Shown: positions 22,365 to 33,039 of the stretch, piece after piece
Layout: each line of letters begins with the position of its first letter
How positions within the stretch are numbered: the first letter of the stretch is position 1
Origin: Fallopia convolvulus
Lineage: Eukaryota > Streptophyta > Magnoliopsida > Caryophyllales > Polygonaceae
Length of the DNA stretch: 64,000 nucleotides
Assembly: GCA_964016875.1 (NCBI GenBank)
Contig: OZ024720.1
Span: 41,011,106 to 41,075,105, forward strand
Direction: 5' to 3'
The notes under the pieces: model-generated
Databases searched by the model: none
Seen by the model: the letters and a program-made list of their open reading frames with translations, nothing else
What the model was told of the DNA's origin: nothing
Translations under genes and position numbers: made by a program

Positions 22365-22379
22365 GATGACAACTAGTAT
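22365..22379. repeat. LINE A target-site duplication, left copy
   Basis: GATGACAACTAGTAT, identical to 28133-28147. It is followed by the element's poly(A) tail, read as a T run on the plus strand (22381-22393). The 15-bp length is normal for L1-type target-primed insertion. Confidence 0.95.
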
Positions 22380-22417
22380 GTTTTTTTTTTTTAGTAGGTA
22401 AAGATTAGGCTGAAAAA

Positions 22418-25400
22418 TCAGCCTAGTGCATCCTTACATATGAGGACACGAAGTATATGATGGGTCTGAATTTGATTGAAATTGCAAGAGTGTCGCAATG
22501 AAGCAATCAAATCCGCCACTTGTTTACAGTCTCGAGGCACATGTTGGATTTTAACTACCTCAAATGACTGTAGCATTACCATTGTGTCAGCGATTAGCAT
22601 CTCAATTTCCCATGGACATGATTTGTTTCCCTTCAAAGGATTTATAGTCAGGAGACTATCTCCCTCAATTTCAATTTTATACAGATTTTTATTCTTGGCA
22701 TCCAAAACCGCGTGATACATGGCTCTTGCTTCAGCCTGAATTACATTCCAGTATTTATTCGAAGAAGCATTCATACATATAGCTTGCCCATTATGATCTC
22801 TTATGATATATGCAGCAGTCGCATTCCCATTGTCGTGTTTCGACCCATCAAAATTTATCTTGACATAATTCATTTGTGGTTTGGACCATTTCTTGACTTT
22901 CTTTCGCCAGTCAGTTTTACCTCTTTGAATTTGATTATCGTTTCCATCATCGTGTCCTTGTTTAGCCTTGTGCCATAATGTGATTTGGGATTGTACAAAT
23001 TCTTCAATGTTTTTTTGTAGGGCCATCACTCGTTTAGTTGTAAATTGTACGGTTCCGAAAGTACCATACACTCCACCAAATTATTAGGAGATTTTGAAAC
23101 GCGGAAGCACTCAGCACTGCCTTAAGGTTCTCAAAAATGATTGGCAAGTCTTCTTCACAATTTTGGATTTGGGAAATCGATCTAGCCATTATAAGGTCAA
23201 TTTTCGAAGGATTGTATGAGTAAAAGGACATTGAAGTAGTAAATGTGTAGTGCTTTCATTCTGATTTTGACATAACGGGCATTCCGCCGTCACTGCAACA
23301 TGTCTTTGTATTAAACGATCTTTAGTTGGGAGTCCCTGTGTACATATTTTCCATAAGAACATTTTGATTTTTGGTATCACGTCTAATTTCCAAATCCATT
23401 CAAAACCGCAATCACGATAATTCTCACCCTACGCAACAAGCGTTGTAGCCGAATGAGTAGAATACCATCCATTTTTACTCGGATGCCATATAATCTATCC
23501 CTAATTTGATTTTTAGGGATTATCGTAGATATGATCCGTGAGACCCATTCGGTAGGTAGGATACGGTCGAGTTCTTGACGTTTCCATTATCTATGAGAGT
23601 CAATGAAATCTGACACAGTTGTATCATAATCTATACCATGAGTCATAGGGAAAATATCCCGTAGAGGTCGATTTGTTATCCATGGATCTTTCCAAAACCT
23701 GACGGAAGTTCCGTCTCCTATTTGCCATATTAGACCTTTCTTGAAATCATCCATTAAAGTCATAGCTTTCCCCATTGCCATGATACATTTTTCGCTCTTG
23801 AATATTCTAACAAAGGTCTACCTTTAAGATATTTTTCTGAGATCACTTGAACCCATTCATTATTTGGTTATGCAAGAATCTTCCATAATAACCGCATTTG
23901 TAAGGCTTTATTTATATGTTTTGCCTTTCTAAGGCCTAATCCACCTTTTTTCTTTGGTCTACAAATTTTTTCCAATCCTATCAAAGGGACATGGCCATTT
24001 GGTTTATTCCAGAAAAATTGTCTATTTATGGAATCTAATTTTTCTAAAGTTCCTTCCAGAAGTAGAAAGTTTTGCATCATATAATAAGGTTTCGTTGCTA
24101 AAGTCGATTTTATCAGAGTGGTTCTGCCTGCTTGGGATAATGAGTTTGCTTTCCATTTATTTAGTTGTTGTTCTGTTGATTGAATTACAGACTCAAAAGT
24201 ATATTTAGTGACCCTAGAGTTAATAATGGGACATCCTAAATACTTTTCTAGGGAATTAGAACACGGTATTTGAAGTTCTTGCTGAAGGGTCCTTTTCATA
24301 TTAGGAAGAGTTCCCTTGGTAATTTTGAACGCAGATTTTTGAAAAATAACCTTTTGTCCTGATATGTCACAATATTCTTCCAGGATTTTCTTAATGCTCC
24401 GAAACGCCTTAATTGTAGCTGGGCTAAAGATAATAATATCATCCGCAAAAGATAGAAACGGTATTTTTGTTCCGCCTCTCACAATTGGAAAACCCACACA
24501 TTTAGATAGTGAAAAGCATTCCTTGTGTAGTCTACGAGCTAACAGCTCAGCCCCAATAATAAATAATAGGGGAGATAAGGGATCTCCTTGTCGCAAACCT
24601 CTTTCTGGAGTGAAAATGTCTGTGGGATCATTATTTACCAAGACCGAAAAAGTGACTGTTTGCACACATTGCATAATCCACTTAATAAATGTTGTATGAA
24701 AGCCAAATTTTTGTAAGATCGTTGTTAGAAGCTGCCAGTCAACTCTATCATAGGCTTTTTCTATAACTAACTTTATAGCCGCCCATCCTCTTTTACCCTT
24801 TCGTTGACGGAATGTATGAAATATCTCATGTGCAATAAGTACATTTTCTTGTATTGCACGGTTCGTTACAAACGCCCCTTGTAAGGGATGGATAATTCTA
24901 GGAAGAACCAATTTTAGACGTTCAGCTAAAATCTTGGCTATTATCTTATAGATGGTTGTACATAAACTGATTGGTCGATATTGGTTAATAGCGGACGGAT
25001 TATCACACTTAGGTATCAAAGTAATAAAAGTATGATTAATTTCCTTTAGCATAAATCCTGAATTGAAAAAGCCCTTAACTACTTTAATTACTGAGGAGCC
25101 TACAATATCCCAATATTCTTGGTAAAATTCAGCAATCATACCATCAGGTCCCGATGATTTATTCTTTCCAATACTGAAAGCTGCGTTTTTTATTTCCATG
25201 TTGGTAACGTCCTTTGTAAGTTGTATATTGTCTTCCCTTGTGATCTCGGTATTAATCAATTGTAAATAATCCTCTAGCAACGTGGTATTAATAGGATGTT
25301 TAAGAAAACGTTGTCTAAATTCATTTCTTACTTCATTTCGAACGTTTTCTTCACCTACTAGGAAGGTTCCATTTGATGATCTAATATTAGTCAATCGTGT

Positions 25401-26534
25401 CCTATTTCTTCTCCCTGTTGCACATCGATGGAAAAATGCACTATTTGAGTCTGCCAATTTTATATATTTTAGTTTAGCTCGTTGGGGCCAATATGTTTTA
25501 TGGAAATTTATGAGATTTTCTTTTTTCTCCATTAGTCGACTTTGTCTCTGTATTTCTTCATGTGTTTTTGTTGTCATTGGATTTTGTTGTAGTTGGATTA
25601 ATTTTAGTTCAATTTCCTCAAGTTGTCTAAAAATATTGCCAAAAGTACATCTGTTCCATATTTTTATTTTAGATTTAAGCAAACGAGTTTTCCTAACTAA
25701 ATTGTACATATGAGACCCTGAATGGTGCACCCTCCATGCTTGCTTTATCACGTTTGTAAAATCTTTTCTTTTCATCCATATTTTTTCAAATTTGAATGGT
25801 CTTCCTTTATATATTTGATTTGTACCAAGGTCTAAAGAAATCGGGCAATGATCCGAAAAGGAGAAAGCGTGGTTGTAGGTAAATAAATCCGGGAACCGTT
25901 GACTAATTTGAGAAGAAACTAAAACCTGATCCAGTTTTTCATACGTGTTATCAATATCTATTTTTCTTTTTCGCCGTGTATATTCATTCCCATGTGTTCT
26001 AATATCAATTAAGTCACATTGATCAATAATCTGCTTAAGTCTATTGAATCTCGTACCAGACAGTTCAGAACCACCAATTTTATCAGATTGTTTAAGCAAA
26101 TTATTAAAATCCCCCATCATGATACAAGGCATCAAAGTCTATCTAATGTATGCAATCATGGTGTCCCAAAATTCAGTCTTTTCACTTTCATGAGGTGGAG
26201 CATACATGAAAATAAGCAATATTTCTAAATTAGATTGATAGTTGGAATACAACAAGGAAATAAATCGTTCATGTTGGAAATTCACAAACAATGTTTCATT
26301 ATGCAATTGATATTCTTTTCATAATACGCAAATCCCTCCAGCACGTCCCCTTGCAGGAGAAACAATAATATTGTCAAAACCCGCTTTTTTCCAGCAACTC
26401 TCTGGGGATGAGTTCTCAGATTTAGTTTCCATGATAGTCAAAACTTTAATATGATTCAATTTACTAAATGTCTCAATATGGGTCCAAAAAAATTTTCTCC
26501 CTATTCCTCGGGTATTCCAAGAGGCAATCTTCAT
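22418..26534 (-). pseudogene. LINE A ORF2 (endonuclease-RT-zinc-RNase H), broken
   Basis: Starts at ATG 26534 with the N-terminal Trp-Asn endonuclease motif. A TGA at 26319-26321 replaces a conserved Trp codon, and a TAG at 26139-26141 follows. From 26135 to 23868 a 755-codon frame covers the rest of the endonuclease (Gly-Asp-Phe-Asn, Ser-Asp-His) and the whole RT, including intact Phe-Ala-Asp-Asp. A TAA near 23866 and at least two frameshifts break the region after RT. The C-terminal RNase H (22418-23071 frame) keeps its Asp, Glu, Asp, Asp residues. The protein would nick target DNA and copy the element RNA; this copy cannot. Confidence 0.92.
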
Positions 26535-27814
26535 AAGATACTAATTATGACTAGGAGGGTTCTGCACCCATAATCTCTCAATAGCTTCCAATTGTCTTCA
26601 AACCATATATCACTTAAAATAATATGGCCATATTTTTTCCATATATCTTCCTTAATTGGGCGGACCAAGACCAACTTACAATTACGTACTAGTAGATCAT
26701 AACTTTTCCTAATACAGGTGAAGGTTTTAACAAAATATAGTTTAAAGTTTTGCCTCATACCAGAATTATCACTTTGTCTTGCCCATAATTTCATTAGAAG
26801 ATCATGATCCATTGTTCTAATTTGTATTTTACTCCCGTATCTCTCGGTCATATTCTCATTATAGTGAATCCATCGTTTAGACCTAACATTACTTATAGTA
26901 ATGTAAATTAGATATCTTTGGATATAGCAAGTTTTGCGATCATTCAAGATTTTGTCCTCAGTTACCAAAATCAACCGTTCAATTGGAAGGCGATTTTCTA
27001 CAGTCTGTATTTTAATGTTTGAGAAGAACCGTCGATCACAGATACAAATGCGTTCCTCCAACCTTCGAGTTTTTATTTTGCAACCTCTATACAGTCCACA
27101 TTGCCATCTAAGCATTTTCCAATTCGATACATACACATTCCATTTCTTCAGGCAATTCATAATGCTCTCATTAATTCCATAGGAAGACACAACAGGCATT
27201 ATAATCAAAGTGAAAACACAACAGACAATCTTAACATTAGCATACCCTGTTAAATCACACATCCTTTTCACATATTCAACAGATTCATCAACAGATTCAT
27301 CAACAGATTCATCAACAGATTCATCATCTCTTTTTACAGGAACATCCATCTGGTTTGATTCTTCTTCATTCTCACTAGCAAACTCGTCCATGGCTTCCTT
27401 AGCCAAGTCGGACGAGGCCAAGTTTCCAAACATCCCGTCGGCTTTCTCAGCCTTTGATAATGGGTTAGAGCTTGGTAGATTTCTTGACAAGAAATTGTTC
27501 TTGAATATTCTCTCAGCATAAGCCACGATTGGTAAACAGAGAAAAAGAAAAAGGTTATCAAGGGAAAGAAGAAAAGGATGATTGTAAATTTGACAAGAGC
27601 AGAAACCGATTAAACTTGAAGGGGAAGAGAGATGAAAATCATTCAGAGAAGAGATGAAAAAAGACGCCAAACCTTGTATTGAAGCCCTTTCACCAACTCT
27701 CTGCACTTTTACAAGTCGATGCTCTCGATTTTCCTTGTCTTTTGCCCCCATCTTCTGGGATCCGTACTCATTCGTCCAAATCGATTGAAGAAACACCCAT
27801 TCTTTCCACCACAT
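26531..27814 (-). CDS. LINE A ORF1 (unrecognised)
   Basis: An open frame of up to 436 codons; the first ATG is at 27814, with another at 27751. It ends at TGA 26533-26531, overlapping the ORF2 start as ATGA. It occupies the place of the L1 RNA-binding ORF1 protein, but I see no RRM or CCHC knuckle. The middle carries four repeats of Asp-Glu-Ser-Val and is acidic; the C-terminal half is basic and rich in Arg, Lys and Trp, as expected for nucleic-acid binding. A block around Lys-Ala-Glu-Lys-Ala is shared with ORF1 of LINE B; the rest is poorly conserved. The upstream end of the frame may be untranslated leader. Confidence 0.6.
   Translation of the reverse strand: MWWKEWVFLQSIWTNEYGSQKMGAKDKENREHRLVKVQRVGERASIQGLASFFISSLNDFHLSSPSSLIGFCSCQIYNHPFLLSLDNLFLFLCLPIVAYAERIFKNNFLSRNLPSSNPLSKAEKADGMFGNLASSDLAKEAMDEFASENEEESNQMDVPVKRDDESVDESVDESVDESVEYVKRMCDLTGYANVKIVCCVFTLIIMPVVSSYGINESIMNCLKKWNVYVSNWKMLRWQCGLYRGCKIKTRRLEERICICDRRFFSNIKIQTVENRLPIERLILVTEDKILNDRKTCYIQRYLIYITISNVRSKRWIHYNENMTERYGSKIQIRTMDHDLLMKLWARQSDNSGMRQNFKLYFVKTFTCIRKSYDLLVRNCKLVLVRPIKEDIWKKYGHIILSDIWFEDNWKLLRDYGCRTLLVIISIL
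27277..27324. repeat. 12-bp tandem repeat inside LINE A ORF1
   Basis: Four identical units of CAACAGATTCAT, read on the minus strand as Asp-Glu-Ser-Val repeats. Because the unit is a multiple of three, the frame is kept. It is the clearest recent expansion in this ORF and is absent from the LINE B copy. Confidence 0.9.
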
Positions 27815-28198
27815 ATCATCGTTCGGAGGCCTCCACGACAACGGGCTTTCACGGAAGCCCCATCGCCGATTAATAGATCGAGTGCTTTCATTCCTCTCTT
27901 TGTAAGTGGAGTTTTGGATTTGGCAAATTTCTTCCCAGATCAGAGGATTTCTTTGTATTGCATGTGCAATTTCTTGCCATTGACATTTCTATTGAGATCG
28001 AACAAGGAAAATCGGGATTAATTTGTAGATTGTATAAGCGATCGAGTGGGCTAGGGCTTGCAAAAGGGGGCGACTTTCTCTCTCTTTTTTTCTCTCTCAT
28101 CTCTCTCTTCAGCCAGTTTTCTCTGGCGTCTTGATGACAACTAGTATATACTTTTTTTTTTTTTTTTTTGATTAGTCAAACATTAGGCCGATTCAAAA

Positions 28199-31100
28199 TC
28201 AGCCTATGGCATCCTTATGGATGAGGACACGAAGTCCTGAATGGGTCTGAATTTGATGGGCGCTACACGAATGGCGTAGACCAGCAATCAAGTCAGCCAC
28301 CTTATTGCAGTCACGAGGTACATGAGCAACTCTAACAACCTCAAAGGACTGCAGAATAACCAACGTATCTGATATTATCATCTCAATCTGCCATGGGCAA
28401 GATTTGTTTCCTTTCAATGCGTTTATCACAATAAGACTATCTCCTTCAATCTCGACCTTTGTCAAATTTCTTCTTTTTGCCTCGCACACCGCCTCGTACA
28501 TTCCTCTTGCTTCTGCTTGATTTACATTCCAGAATTCGCTTGCATACGCATTCATTGAAATCCGATTTCCATTATGATCTCGAATGATGTACCCTGCGGT
28601 GGCCATGCCATTTCCTTTCTTTGATCCATCAAAGTTAATCTTTACAAATTCATATTCTGGTTTGGTCCATGTCTTATTTTTTCTCTTCGGCACCCCTCCT
28701 ATTTTTTTCGTTGAACTTATAGACAAATTATCATTTATGAGTATTGTTTTATGCCATGTCCTAATTTGTGTTTTTATGAATTCATCTATTGTTCTAGACG
28801 GTCCCTCAACGGGTTGATTGAAAATCGTTTTGTTTCTGTAAAACCAAATACTCCACCAGGCTATAATTAGATCATTGAATTTCTGAGTACCCAGTTTTTC
28901 TTTTACGTTCTGTATCGAAGTCACAATGCATTGATTGTTCCTTGGGATTTTTGTTATGGCTTCAACAAACTCACGATCCACTTTTCCTAAAGCCTGTATA
29001 GAGAAAGGACATTGAAATAGTAGATGTTTTGTTGTTTCATTTGATTGCATGCATAACGGGCATTCTGCAGTCACTGCGGCGTGTCTTTGAATAAGTATTT
29101 CTTTTGTCGGGAGTCCATTTACACAAATTTTCCATAAAAACATTTTGCATTTAGGGCTAACATTTAGTTTCCAGATCCAATCATATGCACAATCATGTAT
29201 GTCCCTCTCATGAGCTACAAAGGACGTTGCCGAGTGCGTAGAGAACCATCCATTCTTACTCGGAAACCAATATAACCTATCTCGAATTTGATTTTTCGGA
29301 ATTATTATGGACCTGATTTGTTCTACCAATTGAGGAGGTAGAAGACATTGCAATTCCTGAACCTTCCATTGTTTGTCTATGTCAATAAACTGTGAGACTG
29401 TGACATTCACATCAACATTAGAATTTAAAGGGCATAAATCCATAAGTGGTTGGTTTGTAATCCAGTGATCTTTCCAAAATCGGACTGTATGGCCGTCGCC
29501 AATTTGCCATATTAGGCCTTTGACAAATTCTGGTTTTATCCCTATTAGCTTGTTCCATTGCCACGATACATTTTTGGAGATATTATATTCTAACAAGTTC
29601 TTTGTTTTCAAATATTTTTCTGAGATAATACGTACCCACATATTCTGAGGTTCTGCTAAGATTTTCCACAACAACCGCATTTGTAGAGCCTTGTTCATTT
29701 GTTTCGCCTTCCGAAGTCCAAGTCCACCTTTCTTCTTTGAGCGGCATATCCTGTCCCATCCTATAATTGGGATATGACCATTTGGCTTGTTCCAAAAAAA
29801 TTCTCGATTAAGGGTGTCTAATTTAGTAAGGGTTCCTTCTGGCAACATGAAGTTTTGCATCAAGTAGTAAGGTTTTGTTGCAAGCACTGACTTGATCAAG
29901 GTTGTTCGCCCTGCCTGAGATAAAGCGTTTGCCTTCCATTTCGATAGTTGTTGTTCCGTTGAATGGAGAACTGATTCGAAAGTTCTGTTTGTCACTTTTG
30001 AATTTATAATAGGGCATCCTAAATATTTTTCTAATGAGCTTGTATGTGGTATGTTTAATTCTTGTAGAAGATGTCTTTTCGTCGACGCCATAACTCCTTT
30101 TGTTGTCTGAAAAACCGATTTATGAAAATTGACCTTTTGACCAGAAATTTCACAGTAATCCTCCAGGATATTCTTTATGTTACGAAAAGCCAAATTTGTG
30201 GCAGGACTAAAAATTATTATATCTTCTGCAAAGGACAAGAACGGGATTCTAGTTCCTCCTCGTACAATTTGAAACTCGACATTTTTGGGTTGTTCAACAC
30301 ACTCCTTTTGTAATCTACGAGCTAATATCTCTGCGCCTACAATGAAGAGAAGTGGGGATAGAGGGTCTCCCTGTCGTAATCCTCGCTCAGGAGTAAAGAC
30401 ATCTGTCGGTTCATTATTTACAAGGATAGAAAAAGTCACTGTTCGTACACACTGCATTATCCATTTAATGAACTGATTATGAAAGCCAAAAGCTTGTAAA
30501 ACTCGTTGTAAAAAATCCCAATCTACTCGATCATATGCTTTTTCCATGTCCAGCTTAATTGCTGCCCATCCTGTCTTTCCTTTTCTTTGACGATACGTAT
30601 GAAAAATCTCATGAGCTATGAGAACATTGTCTTGAATTGCTCGGTTTGTGACGAAAGCTCCTTGAAGAGGGTGAATTATTTTAGGCAAAATCTTTTTTAA
30701 TCTTTCAGCCAATATCTTTGCTATTATCTTATAGACAGTTGAACATAGACTAATGGGTCGATAGTGGTTAATCATATTCGGGTTATCACATTTTGGAATT
30801 AGAGAAATGAAAGTGTGGTTGATGTCTTTGAGAATAAATCCTGAAGAGAAAAACGCCTTAACTGCTCTACTCACTGACAAGCCAACAATGTTCCAATATT
30901 TTTGATAGAATTCAGCAATCATGCCATCTAGACCCGGTGATTTGTTTTTTCCTAAACTAAAAACCGCATTCTTAATTTCAGAGTTTGTTACTTTCTTAAT
31001 GAGTATCTCATTTTCCTCTTCTGTAATCTCATTTTTAATCAAATTTATATAGTTCTCCAATTTATTGTGATTAATTTGTTGTCTTTGGAATCGCCGTTGA

Positions 31101-32320
31101 AAGTCCACTCTTATTTCATGTCTTACATTGTCTTCCCCTATAAGAAACGTACCATCATTCGCTCGTATAGACTTTATTTGTTTGTAATTTCTTCTTCCTG
31201 TAGCGGACCTGTGGAAATATGCGTTATTCGAGTCAGCATATTTAATGTGTTTTGTCTTAGCTCTTTGTGCCCAATAATTTTTATGAAAGTTTAATAATTG
31301 TTCTTTCTTTTCTATTAGTCGGGCTTGGCGTATATTGTCATTAATTGTTCGACTTCTCCTAGGATTTTTTTGCAATTCCACCAATTTTAAGTCAACCTCT
31401 TCGAGTTGTCTAAAAATATTACCAAATGTACTTTTATTCCAAATTTTTGTTTTAACTTTAAGTAAACGAGTCTTTTGTACTAAATTAAACATGTGAGAAC
31501 CCGTACTATGAACTCTCCAAGCTTGTCGAACTACGTTTCCATAATCTTGTCTATGCATCCAAATTCTCTCGAATTTAAATGGTCTTCCCTTGTACGTTTT
31601 CTGATCATCAAGTTCAATTGTAATTGGGCAATGATCCGAGAATGTAAAGGCATGATTATGTGTAACTAAATCTGGATACCATTGTGTAATTTTATATGAT
31701 ACCAAAGCTCTATCCAGCTTTTCATACGTGTTATCAATGTCCGTCTTTCTTTTTCTCCATGTGAACTCATTTCCTGTTGATCGTAAGTCTATCAAATCAT
31801 TTTGAGCTACAAAATTTTTCAATCTGTTAAATCTAGAGGAACAAGGTTCAGATCCCCCATATTTGTCGCATGGGGCTAGAATATCATTAAAATCCCCCAT
31901 AATAATGCACGGTAATGAGGAACGAGATATATACTTTGTCAAACAATCCCAAAATTCTGATTTCTCTTTCTCATGCGGGGGGGCATATATAAAAACTATT
32001 ATTACATCGCATCCTTTTCGTGGTACCGAGTACAAAAATGAAATGAATCTATCATATTGGTCGATTAGAATAAATGACTCGTTGTTTTGTATTTGGCGTT
32101 CTTTCCATAGTACACAAATTTCACCTGCCCTACCCTTAGCGGGTGACATAACGATATTATCGAAGCCTGCTTTTCTCCAACAAGTTTCTGGTGGTGCTTG
32201 TTCGGTTTTGGTTTCAATAATCACCATCACTTTAATGTGATTAATTTTGGTAAAGGTTTCAATATGTGTCCAAAAGTTTCTCCTCCCCATCCCTCGAACA
32301 TTCCACGTAGATATCTTCAT
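28199..32320 (-). CDS. LINE B ORF2 (endonuclease-RT-zinc-RNase H), intact frame
   Basis: 1373 codons with no stop, starting at ATG 32320 (the ATGA junction; the frame is open three codons further up, but that codon is TTG). Domains in order: APE-type endonuclease (Trp-Asn near the start, Glu-Thr-Lys-Thr, Gly-Asp-Phe-Asn, Ser-Asp-His all present), RT with all usual blocks, a Cys/His zinc domain (about 28990-29120), and RNase H with Asp, Glu, Asp, Asp at the C-terminus (about 28220-28660). The RT catalytic motif is Phe-Ala-Glu-Asp (30221-30232), where LINE A and the family have Phe-Ala-Asp-Asp. Asp to Glu at this metal-binding position should abolish or strongly reduce activity. It would act in nucleus-bound RNPs during target-primed insertion. 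Confidence 0.93.
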   Translation of the reverse strand: MKISTWNVRGMGRRNFWTHIETFTKINHIKVMVIIETKTEQAPPETCWRKAGFDNIVMSPAKGRAGEICVLWKERQIQNNESFILIDQYDRFISFLYSVPRKGCDVIIVFIYAPPHEKEKSEFWDCLTKYISRSSLPCIIMGDFNDILAPCDKYGGSEPCSSRFNRLKNFVAQNDLIDLRSTGNEFTWRKRKTDIDNTYEKLDRALVSYKITQWYPDLVTHNHAFTFSDHCPITIELDDQKTYKGRPFKFERIWMHRQDYGNVVRQAWRVHSTGSHMFNLVQKTRLLKVKTKIWNKSTFGNIFRQLEEVDLKLVELQKNPRRSRTINDNIRQARLIEKKEQLLNFHKNYWAQRAKTKHIKYADSNNAYFHRSATGRRNYKQIKSIRANDGTFLIGEDNVRHEIRVDFQRRFQRQQINHNKLENYINLIKNEITEEENEILIKKVTNSEIKNAVFSLGKNKSPGLDGMIAEFYQKYWNIVGLSVSRAVKAFFSSGFILKDINHTFISLIPKCDNPNMINHYRPISLCSTVYKIIAKILAERLKKILPKIIHPLQGAFVTNRAIQDNVLIAHEIFHTYRQRKGKTGWAAIKLDMEKAYDRVDWDFLQRVLQAFGFHNQFIKWIMQCVRTVTFSILVNNEPTDVFTPERGLRQGDPLSPLLFIVGAEILARRLQKECVEQPKNVEFQIVRGGTRIPFLSFAEDIIIFSPATNLAFRNIKNILEDYCEISGQKVNFHKSVFQTTKGVMASTKRHLLQELNIPHTSSLEKYLGCPIINSKVTNRTFESVLHSTEQQLSKWKANALSQAGRTTLIKSVLATKPYYLMQNFMLPEGTLTKLDTLNREFFWNKPNGHIPIIGWDRICRSKKKGGLGLRKAKQMNKALQMRLLWKILAEPQNMWVRIISEKYLKTKNLLEYNISKNVSWQWNKLIGIKPEFVKGLIWQIGDGHTVRFWKDHWITNQPLMDLCPLNSNVDVNVTVSQFIDIDKQWKVQELQCLLPPQLVEQIRSIIIPKNQIRDRLYWFPSKNGWFSTHSATSFVAHERDIHDCAYDWIWKLNVSPKCKMFLWKICVNGLPTKEILIQRHAAVTAECPLCMQSNETTKHLLFQCPFSIQALGKVDREFVEAITKIPRNNQCIVTSIQNVKEKLGTQKFNDLIIAWWSIWFYRNKTIFNQPVEGPSRTIDEFIKTQIRTWHKTILINDNLSISSTKKIGGVPKRKNKTWTKPEYEFVKINFDGSKKGNGMATAGYIIRDHNGNRISMNAYASEFWNVNQAEARGMYEAVCEAKRRNLTKVEIEGDSLIVINALKGNKSCPWQIEMIISDTLVILQSFEVVRVAHVPRDCNKVADLIAGLRHSCSAHQIQTHSGLRVLIHKDAIG

Positions 32321-33039
32321 ATAAACCAAATCTTTTTTAACAGGGATCGTCTCCCATATTCTATTGTGTTCTTGGACTTTAATTTCTCAGTATCAAGGAT
32401 TTTTTCATTACAAAGGATACTATGATCATAGTAGCCTTGTAATGATACTCGGTATGACTTAATCATATTGTCATATTCCTTGACAAGTAAAAGGACAGAA
32501 GCTCGTCTACATAGTTGCCAACTCCAATTTGAATTACCAAAAACAATCCAAATCCTTATAACATTAGCCAAATTAAAAGGCCGGTGAATCAGCATCTTAT
32601 TATATTTCCTAGGTTGCCATCTTTTTCTCAATACACAAATACTTGGGGTAGAATTCCTGTTTCTTTGCCAGTGTAGTAAAATGCAAACAGGAGTTTCAAA
32701 CATCAGTAAAAGGTCTATGATTGAGATTCTATAGAGCATTAATTGTCTATAGGCATTGTTATCAATTTTGATACAAACAAGGGCACCATAAACATCAAAA
32801 ACTGGAAGGCATGAACGGTAGCTTCTTGTGCCTCGTTTTACAATTTCAATCACAACAAATTTGGTCACTTGATTAGTCTTTGAAAAGGCTAGGACATGAA
32901 CTTTCATTTCTGGATTTGTCTCTTGAAAATCACTTTCCTTTCTCTCATGAACAGTGGCTTCATCAGCCATAAACAAAATTTGTAAGAGACTACCAATCTC
33001 AACAGCTTTCTCAGCCTTAGTTGAGATAGCAGTGTTCAT
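32317..33039 (-). CDS. LINE B ORF1 (unrecognised)
   Basis: 240 codons from ATG 33039 to TGA 32319-32317, overlapping ORF2 as ATGA. The frame is open further upstream (to 33222) but without an ATG. It shares a short block (Lys-Ala-Glu-Lys-Ala and the acidic stretch after it) with LINE A ORF1; beyond that the two are hard to align. The C-terminal half is basic. I see no RRM, CCHC knuckle or coiled coil that I can be sure of. By position it is the RNA-binding ORF1 protein. Confidence 0.55.
   Translation of the reverse strand: MNTAISTKAEKAVEIGSLLQILFMADEATVHERKESDFQETNPEMKVHVLAFSKTNQVTKFVVIEIVKRGTRSYRSCLPVFDVYGALVCIKIDNNAYRQLMLYRISIIDLLLMFETPVCILLHWQRNRNSTPSICVLRKRWQPRKYNKMLIHRPFNLANVIRIWIVFGNSNWSWQLCRRASVLLLVKEYDNMIKSYRVSLQGYYDHSILCNEKILDTEKLKSKNTIEYGRRSLLKKIWFI

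Larger units (their letters stand above)
22380..28132 (-). mobile_element. LINE A: L1-like retrotransposon, full length with TSD
   Basis: A 5.75-kb non-LTR element bounded by perfect 15-bp duplications, with its poly(A) tail toward the glycosylase gene. It has a 5' leader containing a GA/CT-rich stretch (28070-28125), ORF1, then ORF2 overlapping by ATGA. Because the duplications flank both ends, the element is probably not 5'-truncated. ORF2 is broken in several places, so this copy is dead, although its RT active site is intact. It is a relative of LINE B immediately upstream, on the same strand. Confidence 0.93.
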
